Part shown: piece by piece, positions 38,413-47,174 of the stretch
How the letters are laid out: each line of letters opens with the position of its first letter
How positions within the stretch are numbered: position 1 is the first letter of the stretch
The notes under the pieces: model-generated
What the model was told of the DNA's origin: nothing
The model's database searches: none
The model's input: only the letters and a program-made list of their open reading frames with translations
Origin: an uncultured Sphingomonas sp.
GTDB lineage: Bacteria > Pseudomonadota > Alphaproteobacteria > Sphingomonadales > Sphingomonadaceae
DNA length: 55,864 bases
NCBI RefSeq assembly: GCF_913776855.1
Contig: NZ_CAJYQD010000049.1
Span: forward strand, 1-55,864
Direction of reading: 5' to 3'
Program-made: the position numbers and the translations under genes

Positions 38413-40182
38413 TCAGGCGGCCAGTTGCAACCGGTCGCGCCCCTCGGCCTTCGCACCGTACAGCGCCTGATCGGCCGCGCGCAACACCGCCACCGCGCTT
38501 GCCATGCCGTCGATGGTCGCGATGCCGGCGCTGACGGTCAGCTCCACGATCGAGCTGCCGCGGCGCAGCTTGGTCGCGGAGAGCGTCGTGCGCAGCCGTT
38601 CGCACAGTGCCTGTGCCTGTTCTATGCCGGTACCGGGGAACAGGACGCCGAACTCCTCGCCGCCCAGCCGGGCGACGACATCGCCGTCGCGCATCACGCC
38701 GCGCGCGATCCGGGCGAATGCCTGCAACACATGGTCGCCCGCATCATGGCCGTGCCGGTCGTTGACCGCCTTGAAATGGTCGATGTCGAACACCGCCACG
38801 CAACCTGCGATGCCGCCCAGCGCCGCGACGTCGATCCGCTGCGCCAGCGCCGCGTCGAACACCCGGCGATTGGCGAGGCCGGTCAACGGGTCGGTCGACG
38901 CCGCGCGTGACAATTCGGCCTCCAGCGTCTTTCGATGCGACACGTCGCGGATCATCGATACCGTGCCGGTCACCCGGCCCACATCGTCCTGCACCGCACG
39001 GGTATGCGATTCGAACCAGCGCAGCGCACCGCTGGTCACCCGCGCGCGATATTCGACGATCTGCGTACCCTGCACATCGGTCACGGCGTCGCGGTGCGCG
39101 ACCAGCACCAGGTCGCGGTCCACCGGATGCACCATTTCCAGCGCGCGGCGGCCCTGCAACTGCGCCGGGCTGCGCCCGACGATCTGCTCGATCGAGGGGG
39201 AGAGATAGGTGATCCGTCCGCCGGTATCGATGCCCAGCACGATGTCGGTCGAATGATCGGCGAGCAGGCGATAGCGCGCCTCGCTTTCCCGCAACCGCCG
39301 GTACAGCGCCTGGCGCCGGCTGAGGTCGGCCGCCACCGGAAAGGTCGTGAGGACGGTACACGCCAGGTAGAATTGCAGGAATTCCATCCGCGACTGCAGG
39401 TCGCCGCCGATGAAGGTCGTCGGTCCCATGCCCTGCGCGGTGGCATAGCCGCCGACCAGCGCCAGCACGATCGCCGCCGCCGCCGCTCCCGGCAGTCCCA
39501 GGCGGAACGTGGTCAGCATCACCGGCAGCACGGGCAGGAACAGCAGCGGCCGGTCATTCTGTGCGAACACCGCCGCCGTTACCGCCGCCGTCGCGGTCAG
39601 CAACACCGCACCCTCGATCCGTTGTTGCCTGCTGGCGCTGCGCCACATCCGCCCGACCGCGCCGGTCAGCATCAGCGACAGCACGGGCGTCATGGTAATC
39701 ATGCTCAGGCTGTGGCCGACGAACCAGATGCGCCATTGCCGTTCGAACGGCAGGCCGAACCGGACCGCGACGACACTGGCGGCCGCCGTCGCGCCCAGGG
39801 CAGGGGCGACGATACCGACCGCAGCGACGAACCGCGCGATCCGGTCGAGCGACCCGAAATAGCCCCGCCGCACCCGCAGCTTGCGGAACAGCCACGCCGC
39901 CATCCCGACCTCGCCCACCTTGGCGATCGCCATCGGTACGGCCGACGCCCAACCAAAGCCGAACAGCGACGTCGCCGCCATGCTGCCGATCGCGGCACCG
40001 ATCAGGATCGACCGCCAGTCGCGGCGGGGCCGGGCGATCAGCACCGCCAGGACGAACGGCGTGGCGGGCGCGATGCTCGACAGGCCGCCCTGGTGATTCG
40101 ACAGGATCGTGGCCGACGACAGCAGGAAATACAGCAGCGCGGTTACCCATCCGATCCGCTGCCTGGTGATGCCTGTCGCCAT
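38413..40182 (-). CDS. Membrane diguanylate cyclase (MASE1-PAS-GGDEF)
   Basis: This protein makes cyclic di-GMP. Of the 589 residues, about 1-290 form a MASE1-type sensor of some eight transmembrane helices (HQGGLSSIAPATPFVLAVL, WIFVGHSLSMITMTPVL-like). A PAS domain follows (YRLLADHSTDIVLGIDTGG... to MIRDVSHRK), then GGDEF from about 425 (STDPLTGLANRR, FDIDHFKAVNDRHGHDAGD). The active site is GGEEF, so catalysis is expected. RDGD, five residues before GGEEF, is an intact RxxD inhibitory site, so product feedback is likely. No EAL domain. ATG 40182 is preferred over a GTG at 40203. Confidence 0.93.
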   Translation of the reverse strand: MATGITRQRIGWVTALLYFLLSSATILSNHQGGLSSIAPATPFVLAVLIARPRRDWRSILIGAAIGSMAATSLFGFGWASAVPMAIAKVGEVGMAAWLFRKLRVRRGYFGSLDRIARFVAAVGIVAPALGATAAASVVAVRFGLPFERQWRIWFVGHSLSMITMTPVLSLMLTGAVGRMWRSASRQQRIEGAVLLTATAAVTAAVFAQNDRPLLFLPVLPVMLTTFRLGLPGAAAAAIVLALVGGYATAQGMGPTTFIGGDLQSRMEFLQFYLACTVLTTFPVAADLSRRQALYRRLRESEARYRLLADHSTDIVLGIDTGGRITYLSPSIEQIVGRSPAQLQGRRALEMVHPVDRDLVLVAHRDAVTDVQGTQIVEYRARVTSGALRWFESHTRAVQDDVGRVTGTVSMIRDVSHRKTLEAELSRAASTDPLTGLANRRVFDAALAQRIDVAALGGIAGCVAVFDIDHFKAVNDRHGHDAGDHVLQAFARIARGVMRDGDVVARLGGEEFGVLFPGTGIEQAQALCERLRTTLSATKLRRGSSIVELTVSAGIATIDGMASAVAVLRAADQALYGAKAEGRDRLQLAA

Positions 40183-40229
40183 GGCGGCTGCATGGGGCAA
40201 CACCGGTTAACGCCGGGTATAACCGTACG

Positions 40230-41132
40230 CTAACTAGCTCCAAACTGATCGAATTTGTCGCGCTTACGCTGTCCGAACAGCAATTTTCGTTCAAGGTGAT
40301 GCCGCAGCGCCGCGTAATATGCCTCGAGGAAGGCGAGGTCATATCCCTCCTCGTGCCGACCCAGTTTCCGGCGGATCGCCGTAGCTACGGCGTACAGGTC
40401 GGCACGGTCGTTCCGGCGCAGCACCTCTTCCAGCCGCTGCAACTCGAACGCACCATAGGCATCCAGTTCGGCGGCACTGAACGGCGCGATCCGCGCCTGA
40501 TCCTGCGCATGGGCGGTCTGGATCAGCAGGTCCTCGCCGAGTTTGCGCACCTCGCGTTCGACGACCCAGGTGCCCGCAATCAGGTCCCCGGCGCGCAGCC
40601 GGTCGAGGTTGAACAGTGGCAGGAACAACAGGATCGACGCCCACCCCAGCGCCAGCGTCGCGGTCCATGCGGTCGCCATCCCCTCGGCAAAGGAAAAGGC
40701 GAGGAAGAACATCGGCAGGAACACTTCGATCTCGCGCAGCAGGTTGCGCGCCAGCACCGCCGATCCGGTCAGCCGCGCCCCGTCGCGCGACACGACCCGC
40801 AGCTTCATCAACCGCTTGCCCGGCGTCGCCGCGCGCTTGCCCGCCTCGAACAGCACGAAATAGAAGTTGCGCAACAGGAAGAAGCCGAGGAGCCACACGA
40901 CCGCGTATAGCGACGCGGCACCGCGCGGCCCGCCGATGGCAAGCGCCAGGATCAGCAGCGACGCGCCGATCAGCACGCCCAGCATGATGATCGCATCGAT
41001 CAGGAACGCCCCCGCGCGCGCGCCTGCCGATCCCAGCCTGAGGTTCAGCGGCACCCCTTCGGGTGTGACCAGCTGCCGGTCCAGCGTCCGCTGTGTCCGG
41101 GGCCTGCGTGCCTTGCGTTCACGCCGCGCCAC
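40230..41132 (-). CDS. RDD-family membrane protein
   Basis: The protein has 300 residues. After a basic N-terminus ([20 protein letters not shown]) comes the RDD membrane domain with helices [20 protein letters not shown] and [36 protein letters not shown] is the signature RDD block. The C-terminal 100 residues are soluble and helical. The start is GTG 41132, with GGAGG five bases upstream, overlapping the SpoIIM-like gene by 14 bases. It is the last gene of the MoxR-DUF58 operon. RDD proteins are linked to ion transport or membrane assembly in a few cases; function here is unknown. Confidence 0.88.
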   Translation of the reverse strand: MARRERKARRPRTQRTLDRQLVTPEGVPLNLRLGSAGARAGAFLIDAIIMLGVLIGASLLILALAIGGPRGAASLYAVVWLLGFFLLRNFYFVLFEAGKRAATPGKRLMKLRVVSRDGARLTGSAVLARNLLREIEVFLPMFFLAFSFAEGMATAWTATLALGWASILLFLPLFNLDRLRAGDLIAGTWVVEREVRKLGEDLLIQTAHAQDQARIAPFSAAELDAYGAFELQRLEEVLRRNDRADLYAVATAIRRKLGRHEEGYDLAFLEAYYAALRHHLERKLLFGQRKRDKFDQFGAS

Positions 41133-42111
41133 GGCGCCCTCCGAAGGTGAAATAGAGCGTCCACAACGCCAGCATCATGGCCCCGACCGCCAGCCGCGCA
41201 CGGTCGTCGTTGACCAGCTGGCGGGCAAACCCTTCCAGCAGCCCGGCGACCAGCAGCATCAGGATGACGCCGATCATCACCACCGCGCCGCGCCGGCCGG
41301 CATCGGCTGCGGCGGCCATGCGGGTGCGTTCGCCGGGAAAGGCGACGGCGCGGCCGATATGCATTCCCGCTGCCGCCGCGATGGCGATCGCGCCGATCTC
41401 GGTCGTGCCGTGGATCATCAACCACGCGAACAGGCCCCAGCCAAGGCCGTGCGGAACGAACGCGGCGAACATCGCGCCCGCCATCGCGCCATTCTGCACC
41501 GACAGGATGATCGTCGGGATGCCGAACAGGAACCCCAGCGCGAACGCCATGATCGCGACCTGCGAATTATGGGTGAACAGCGACGTCGCGAACACGTGCA
41601 GCCCGCCCTGGTCCGGCGGGGAGTATAGCGAGGCGCGCAGCGTCGCCGCACTGGCGTTCATGTCGCGACCACTGGCCAGTTCGGGGGAGATCATCGCCGA
41701 ATACCAGGCCGGATCGCTGCGGACGAGGTGATAGGCGGCAACCGCGCTCAGGATCAGCAGCGCGGTCGACAGCAGCAATTCGGGGGCGATCGCCCGCACC
41801 GTACGCGGCCAACCGGTGGTGAAGAACGTCTTCACTTGCCGCCACCACGGTTCGCGCGCCGAATACAGCGCGAAATAGGCACGGGTCGACAGCGCCTCCA
41901 GATACCCGACCAGCGACGCGTCGAGTGAGGTCGCCCGCGCAATCGACAGCGCCGACAGCGTGGCCCGGTACAGCCGCGGCAGGTCGATCAGGTCCTCGTC
42001 CGACAGGCGGCGCGGCGACTTTTTTTCCAGCCGGTCGAGCAGTGCCTCCAGCCGCGCCCAGTCGGCTTCGCGCTCGGCCCGGAAATGATGGGTGGCGAAG
42101 GTGACGGTCAA
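41119..42111 (-). CDS. SpoIIM-like (stage II sporulation protein M family) membrane protein
   Basis: The 330-residue protein has a soluble N-terminal helical region (about 1-105, ADWARLEALLDRLEKKSPRR) and then about six transmembrane helices. Signature stretches are FATSLFTHNSQVAIMAFALG, FGIPTIILSVQNGAMAGAMF and GLFAWLMIHGTTEIGAIAIA, found in SpoIIM relatives. The organism is not a spore former; in Gram-negatives these proteins accompany MoxR and DUF58 and probably belong to an envelope machinery. It overlaps DUF58 by four bases. Confidence 0.88.
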   Translation of the reverse strand: MTVTFATHHFRAEREADWARLEALLDRLEKKSPRRLSDEDLIDLPRLYRATLSALSIARATSLDASLVGYLEALSTRAYFALYSAREPWWRQVKTFFTTGWPRTVRAIAPELLLSTALLILSAVAAYHLVRSDPAWYSAMISPELASGRDMNASAATLRASLYSPPDQGGLHVFATSLFTHNSQVAIMAFALGFLFGIPTIILSVQNGAMAGAMFAAFVPHGLGWGLFAWLMIHGTTEIGAIAIAAAAGMHIGRAVAFPGERTRMAAAADAGRRGAVVMIGVILMLLVAGLLEGFARQLVNDDRARLAVGAMMLALWTLYFTFGGRRGAA

Positions 42112-43340
42112 CGGCCGCGCTCCCGGTGGTTGAGATAGCGTTCGACCAGCGCCAGCGGCATGGCGTCGGCGGTCGTTTCGATCACATCGATCCCCATCCG
42201 TCGCAGCCGTTCGACCACGATCGCCCGGTCGCGCAGCAGCAGGTGCGCGACGTTCGCGCGGACCAGATCGTCGGCATGGGCAGGCTCCGTATCGCGCAAC
42301 CCCTCCAGCTCGACATCGCGGAACAGCACGAACAGCACGCGGTGGCGCTTCAGCATCCGCTGCGCGGCGGCCAGCAGCAGTTCCGCACTGGTCGTGTCGG
42401 TGAATTCGGTAAACAGCACCACCAGCGCGCGCCGGTCGAGCTTCTGGTCGAGGGTGACGAGGCCGAGCGTGTAATTGCTCTCCTCCGCGCCATAATCGAT
42501 GTCGGCGGCGGCATGGTGCAGCCGGGCGAAGCCGCGCGTGCCGCCGCCGATACTGCCGCTGTCGACCTGCGGCCGCGCGCCGAACGAATAGAGCCGCACC
42601 CGGTCGCCGGATTTCAGCGCGACGAACGCCGCCAGCAATGCGGACGACACCGCGCGGTCGATGCGCGGAATGTCGCCGACCGGATCGGTCATCGCCCGGC
42701 CGGCATCGACCGCGAACACGATCATATTGTCGCGTTCGACATGAAACTCACGCGCCAGCAACGATGCGTGGCGAGCCGATGCCTTCCAGTCGATCGCCCG
42801 GCGTTCCATGCCCGGCTGGAAATCGGTCAGCACCTGAAAATCCTGGCCGTCACCATGATCGCGGCGCAGCCGGTTCCCGACGGCCACGCTGTTCAGATAT
42901 TGCCGCATCCCCTGGTCGCGGACCGGGCGAATGTCGGGCAGCACGGGAATGTCGCGCTCGGCGCGGGCGGTCGCCTGTCGCCATGCCAGCCCCATCGGCC
43001 CCGACCGTCGTGCCCAGAGCCGCCGCAGCCGCGCCTTGCCGCGCCGCTCCGCGCGAAAGCGGCCGGGTGCGGTGCGTCCGACAGGGCCGTCGAACGCAGC
43101 GGCCACGTCCGGACTGCCGATCGAAAACGTCTCCCCGATGTTCAGCGTTGCGGGCAACCCCTCTGGCATTGCCAGCACCGGCTTCTTCGCCAAGAGCGCA
43201 TCGGCGACGATCAGCACCAGCACGCCCATGATCCACACCGGCGCCGCGATCCACGCCGCCGGTGCCAGCACGCCCAGCGCCAGCCCGACCGGCGCGGCAA
43301 GCGCGGTCAGCTGGATCGCACGGGGGCTGGGGACGATCAT
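42108..43340 (-). CDS. DUF58 (vWA-like) membrane protein
   Basis: The 410-residue protein has two N-terminal transmembrane helices (about 10-50). A beta-rich region follows, then the DUF58 block FQPGMERRAIDWKASARHAS with LLAREFHVERD, and a von Willebrand A fold. The MIDAS position reads VFAVDAGRAMTD instead of DxSxS, so metal binding may be weakened or lost. Later SGDRVRLYSFGA and VVLFTEFTDTTSAELLLAAA continue the vWA fold. DUF58 proteins are partners of MoxR ATPases. It overlaps MoxR and SpoIIM-like genes by four bases each. Confidence 0.9.
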   Translation of the reverse strand: MIVPSPRAIQLTALAAPVGLALGVLAPAAWIAAPVWIMGVLVLIVADALLAKKPVLAMPEGLPATLNIGETFSIGSPDVAAAFDGPVGRTAPGRFRAERRGKARLRRLWARRSGPMGLAWRQATARAERDIPVLPDIRPVRDQGMRQYLNSVAVGNRLRRDHGDGQDFQVLTDFQPGMERRAIDWKASARHASLLAREFHVERDNMIVFAVDAGRAMTDPVGDIPRIDRAVSSALLAAFVALKSGDRVRLYSFGARPQVDSGSIGGGTRGFARLHHAAADIDYGAEESNYTLGLVTLDQKLDRRALVVLFTEFTDTTSAELLLAAAQRMLKRHRVLFVLFRDVELEGLRDTEPAHADDLVRANVAHLLLRDRAIVVERLRRMGIDVIETTADAMPLALVERYLNHRERGR

Positions 43341-44293
43341 CGCGGCGCTTCGACCGATGCGATCAGGCTGGCGACGACATCATCGACCCGCCGCCCGTCA
43401 ATCTCTGCGCTGGGCGACAGGATCAGCCGGTGCCGAAGGAGGGCGGGGGCCAGCGCCTTCACATCGTCGGGGATCACATAGTCGCGCCCGTCGAGCGCGG
43501 CGCCGGCCCGCGATGCTGCCGCCAGTGCCGATGCCGCGCGCGGGCTAGCGCCCGACGACAGGTCGCCATGCTCGCGCGTCGCGCGGATCAGGCGGACGAT
43601 ATAGTCGATCACTTCGTCGACCAGCCGCACCTGCCCGACCGCATCGAGCGCGGCGGCGATGGCGTCCGCATCGGCGACCTGCGCAACGCCCGAATCCTGC
43701 GGGGCCGGGGTGCCGGTACGCGTGCCATATTGCGCGACGATCGCGCGTTCGGCGTCGAGGTCGGGCCAGCCGATCGCGATCTTGAACAGGAACCGGTCGA
43801 GCTGCGCCTCGGGTAGCGGATACACGCCCTGCTGTTCGATCGGGTTCTGTGTCGCGACCACGGTGAAGCGGTCGGACAGATGCTCGGTCCGACCGTCGAT
43901 GGTGATGCGGCGTTCCTGCATCGCCTCCAGCAACGCCGCCTGCGTCTTGGGCGGGGTGCGATTGATTTCGTCGGCCAGCAGCAGTTCGCAGAACACCGGC
44001 CCCCGCGTCAGCGCGAACTCCGACGTCTGGAAATTGAACAGGTTGGACCCGATGATGTCACCTGGCATCAGGTCCGGCGTGAACTGGATGCGCCCGAAAT
44101 CGAGGCCGAGCGTCCGCGCGAAACTCTGCGCCAGCAGCGTCTTCGCGGTGCCCGGCGGTCCTTCGAGCAGGACGTGACCGGCCGAGAGCAGCGCGATGGT
44201 CAGCAGGCGGACGGCATCCGCCTGTCCCACCACCGCCTTGCTGATCTCCCGGTCGATCGCCGATCCCAGCGACCGTACCTCGTCGAGCGTCAT
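43337..44293 (-). CDS. MoxR-family AAA+ ATPase
   Basis: The 318-residue protein is a chaperone-like AAA+ ATPase. Walker A is LEGPPGTAKTLLAQSFART, Walker B LLADEINRTPPKTQAALLEA, sensor 1 VVATQNPIEQQGVYPLPEAQ followed by LDRFLFKI, and the C-terminal lid contains SGASPRAASALAAASRA. MoxR ATPases remodel vWA partners, in this case very probably the DUF58 protein next to it. ATG 44293 overlaps the TGA of the DUF4350 gene and has GAAGGAAA upstream; an ATG at 44314 is also in frame. Confidence 0.96.
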   Translation of the reverse strand: MTLDEVRSLGSAIDREISKAVVGQADAVRLLTIALLSAGHVLLEGPPGTAKTLLAQSFARTLGLDFGRIQFTPDLMPGDIIGSNLFNFQTSEFALTRGPVFCELLLADEINRTPPKTQAALLEAMQERRITIDGRTEHLSDRFTVVATQNPIEQQGVYPLPEAQLDRFLFKIAIGWPDLDAERAIVAQYGTRTGTPAPQDSGVAQVADADAIAAALDAVGQVRLVDEVIDYIVRLIRATREHGDLSSGASPRAASALAAASRAGAALDGRDYVIPDDVKALAPALLRHRLILSPSAEIDGRRVDDVVASLIASVEAPR

Positions 44294-45516
44294 GCGCCTG
44301 TTTCCTTCTTCCATGCGGTAAGGTCCTTTGCCGCCGCCAATGCCGCACCCTCGGTACGGGCATCGCGCAGGCGACGGTCGATGTCGGCATAGCCCGGATG
44401 CACCCGGTCGAGCCGGTCGGCCGAGGGCGCTTCGCCCGCCAGCAATCGCCGCGACAGCAGCTCCAGCATCATGTCGGCATAGCGTGGACCCACCAGCGGG
44501 GTGCGTCCGGCCAGCCGGGTCAGCGCGACGATATTGTCGATCAGCGCACGCTTGCCCGCCGCCACCGCGCGTTTCTCGCGCATCGGCGGGCCGAAGCGGC
44601 CGGCGGCGGCGATGCCGGCCAGCACGGCGGCGGCGATCAACGCCAGCGTGACGCCCAGGAACGGCGGCAGGAACAGCAGCTTCACCAGGTTGCGCTCGCC
44701 GCGCGTATAATGCAGCGACCGGTCGAACAGCGCGCGACCGTCATGTTCGGGGTCGATCGCGCGCAGCATCGCCAGCGCCGCCTTCGCATTGCGTTCGTCG
44801 GCCAATGCGCGGTTGTTGACCAGATCGGGATCGACCAGCACGAACGTATCGCTGGTGCCCACCTGTCCCAGCACCGCCGCCCCATCGCGCGCGCCGATCA
44901 TCACGGTGATGCTGTCGCCCGCCACCGCATTCAGCGCGCGGTCCGGCAGGGCAAAGGACCGCAGCGCCGGATAATCGTCGGTGACGACACCGACATCGGA
45001 CCGATCCTCGCGATGCCAGTCGACGTCTGCCGGAACCAGCTTGGCCAGCTTGCCGCTGTCGGCCTCACCGGTGCGCTGCACCCGGCCGCCCTGCAACGGC
45101 AGCTTTTCGACCTGCCATTTGGGCAGGATGATAAGCGTCGGATAACGCAGCAGCGGATGCCCTTCCTCCGCAACGAAATCGTCGCCGCCGGACAGCGCCG
45201 ATGCCATCGCGACGCGTTTGTCGACGATCGCCTTGATATCCTCCGGCCGGGTCGCCTCGGTCGGGGTCAGGATCAGGATCGCGGCGTTTTCGCGTGGATC
45301 GACATCGGTGAACTCGGGCGGTTGCATCGCCGTCACCAGCCGCTGGAACGCGTGATAGCCCGCGCCGTCCTTCCGATCCGCCGCCGGTGCATCGCCCGTC
45401 GCGCGCGCGATCTCGTCGCCGAACCCCGACATCAGGATCGACGCGAGCAGCAGCAGTGCCCCGCCGACGACCAGGATGACGACCGTCCGCACGGCAAAGG
45501 GCGAGGACTGTTTCAC
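44290..45516 (-). CDS. DUF4350 membrane protein
   Basis: The 408-residue protein has one N-terminal transmembrane helix (VRTVVILVVGGALLLLASIL) and a periplasmic domain (about 35-270). That domain holds GYHAFQRLVTAMQPPEF and ENAAILILTPTEATRPEDIK, typical of DUF4350 and resembling a GATase-like fold. A second helix near 285-305 (LGVTLALIAAAVLAGIAAAG) leads to a cytoplasmic tail with VALTRLAGRTPLVGPRYADM. It is always found near MoxR/DUF58/DUF4129 genes in alphaproteobacteria and actinobacteria. It overlaps both neighbours by four bases. Confidence 0.85.
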   Translation of the reverse strand: MKQSSPFAVRTVVILVVGGALLLLASILMSGFGDEIARATGDAPAADRKDGAGYHAFQRLVTAMQPPEFTDVDPRENAAILILTPTEATRPEDIKAIVDKRVAMASALSGGDDFVAEEGHPLLRYPTLIILPKWQVEKLPLQGGRVQRTGEADSGKLAKLVPADVDWHREDRSDVGVVTDDYPALRSFALPDRALNAVAGDSITVMIGARDGAAVLGQVGTSDTFVLVDPDLVNNRALADERNAKAALAMLRAIDPEHDGRALFDRSLHYTRGERNLVKLLFLPPFLGVTLALIAAAVLAGIAAAGRFGPPMREKRAVAAGKRALIDNIVALTRLAGRTPLVGPRYADMMLELLSRRLLAGEAPSADRLDRVHPGYADIDRRLRDARTEGAALAAAKDLTAWKKETGA

Positions 45517-46190
45517 CGCGCACCCTTCAGCGCAAAGCCGGCATAGTCAGCCCGCGCCCGCTGCCAGTCGTCCTGCACCAGCGCCCGCCCGCCGAACAGG
45601 CTGCGCTCGACCGCCGCGACGATTCCCGAAAACACGCCGCGCGCGCTTTCGGGCAGGGCATCGGCGCGGGCGATGTCGCGGCTGGTATCGGCCGGGCGGA
45701 CCACGTCGCCGCGCCACGCCATGATGTCGTCGATGCTGCGGAACAGCAGCAGGTGGACCGCTTCGTCATACCGCCCCTGCATGGCGAGCGCGTCGGCATC
45801 TTCCAGCAGCGCGCGGGCGCGCCGCTCGGTCGGGACCCATGACGGTGCTTCCTCCACCGCGCGGTTCCGGCCCAGCTTTTCCGCGATCCACTGCCGCAGC
45901 GATGGGATCAGCGCGAACAGCAGCGCCGCGACGATGACGATGCCGATCCCCCACAGGATCACGCGCCAGCCGCCACCGACCCACTGCACGAAATTGCCGA
46001 TGCCGCGCAGCACCGGTTCCAGCCATTCGGGCGGCGGATCGCGCGGCTCCGGCATCTTTTCGGGCAGGTCGAACTGGATCGACGGATCGGCGCGGATCGC
46101 CTTCCACGCCGCGTCGACCTTGGCGGAATCGACCGGCGGCACCGACAGCGCGGCCTGACCGATCTTGCCCGCCCCTTGCGCCACCGCCAC
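45513..46190 (-). CDS. DUF4129 membrane protein, first gene of the MoxR operon
   Basis: The protein has 225 residues, with a soluble Ala/Pro-containing N-terminus, one transmembrane helix around 95-118 (VILWGIGIVIVAALLFALIP) and the DUF4129 region behind it. That region contains RRARALLEDADALAMQGRYD, EAVHLLLFRSIDDIMAWRG and PADTSRDIARADALPESA. The start is uncertain: GTG 46190 with AGGGGA upstream is chosen because no good ATG exists; a TTG at 46238 would lengthen it. No signal peptide is seen. It overlaps DUF4350 by four bases and so heads a six-gene chain. Confidence 0.78.
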   Translation of the reverse strand: MAVAQGAGKIGQAALSVPPVDSAKVDAAWKAIRADPSIQFDLPEKMPEPRDPPPEWLEPVLRGIGNFVQWVGGGWRVILWGIGIVIVAALLFALIPSLRQWIAEKLGRNRAVEEAPSWVPTERRARALLEDADALAMQGRYDEAVHLLLFRSIDDIMAWRGDVVRPADTSRDIARADALPESARGVFSGIVAAVERSLFGGRALVQDDWQRARADYAGFALKGAR

Positions 46191-46318
46191 CTGTCCGTTC
46201 CCCTGTCGCCTTGCGTGACGTGGCCATGCTTGGAGCAAATCGCCGATTTACATGCAACGCTTTTCCACCCTAGCTTCCGGAGGAAGGCCGGGGGCGGCCG
46301 CAAGGGGGAAGGTGGTAT

Positions 46319-47146
46319 ATGGCGGCGTTCGCGATCCTGTTTCTGACGTTGCCGTTGTTGCTGCTGGCGATCGCAATCTTCGGCGCGTGGCTGGAAGGGC
46401 GGCGATCGCCCTATTCCTTCGGCATGGGGCGGGTGCTCTCCAACGCCTTTTCCGCGATCGGCGGAGCGCCGCTGGCGCTGCTGGCGGCCAGCGCGCTGCT
46501 GAACGCGCCGATCCAGTTGTTGCTGCCCATGCTGCTCCGCAACGGGACCGATGTCACGCGGGTGGAATCGGTAGCGGCATCGATGGCGCCGTTCGGGCTG
46601 TTGTGGCTGCTGGTCTATCCGTTCGTCACCCTGTTCATGGCCCGCGTCGCGCTCGACACGCTGGCCGGGCAACCGGTCGACATGGGCGGAGCGCTGCGCA
46701 TGGCATTGCGGCGGATGCTGCCTGCGCTGGCGGTGGTGATCCTGCTCGGGATCGGTTTGATCGTCGGATTCCTGTTCCTGATCGTGCCGGGCATCTTCCT
46801 GATGCTCACCTGGTTCATCGTCATCCCGGTAATGGCTGCAGAGGGGCAGAGGGTCTTCGGATGCTTCGGGCGTAGTGCCCAATTGCTGCGCGGGATGCGG
46901 TGGCGGCTGTTGCTGCTGCTCATCATCGTCGGCGTCCTGTGGATGATAGCGAGCGGCGTCGTCCAGGGTGTCGGGCTGGCGCTGTTCGGGAACAGCGGCA
47001 ATCTGTGGGGGCTGTCGATTCTGCAGGCGCTGGTTTCGACAATAGTGGGCGTGCTGGGGGCGACCGGCACCGCCGCGATCTATCACGAGGCGCGGACGGC
47101 GAAGGAAGGGTCGGGCAACCACGACCTCGAAGCCGTCTTCGCCTGA
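46319..47146 (+). CDS. Multi-pass membrane protein, unknown
   Basis: The protein has 275 residues and five to seven transmembrane helices. It opens with one helix (AAFAILFLTLPLLLLAIAIF), then FGMGRVLSNAFSAIGGAPLA, a block resembling the glycerophosphodiester phosphodiesterase membrane domain / YciC-like proteins. LFLIVPGIFLMLTWFIVIPV and LLRGMRWRLLLLLIIVGVLW are later helices of the same type. GGAAGGTGG precedes the ATG. It is divergent from the MoxR-DUF58 operon across 128 bases and may work with it, by inference only. Confidence 0.75.
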   Translation: MAAFAILFLTLPLLLLAIAIFGAWLEGRRSPYSFGMGRVLSNAFSAIGGAPLALLAASALLNAPIQLLLPMLLRNGTDVTRVESVAASMAPFGLLWLLVYPFVTLFMARVALDTLAGQPVDMGGALRMALRRMLPALAVVILLGIGLIVGFLFLIVPGIFLMLTWFIVIPVMAAEGQRVFGCFGRSAQLLRGMRWRLLLLLIIVGVLWMIASGVVQGVGLALFGNSGNLWGLSILQALVSTIVGVLGATGTAAIYHEARTAKEGSGNHDLEAVFA

Positions 47147-47174
47147 ATCAGACATATCAAAGGGGAGTTTCCGC

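Noticed and set aside
41119..42111. SpoIIM-like gene as evidence of sporulation
   Set aside because: No other sporulation gene is present and the organism looks like a Gram-negative sphingomonad; the family is widespread in non-sporulating bacteria.
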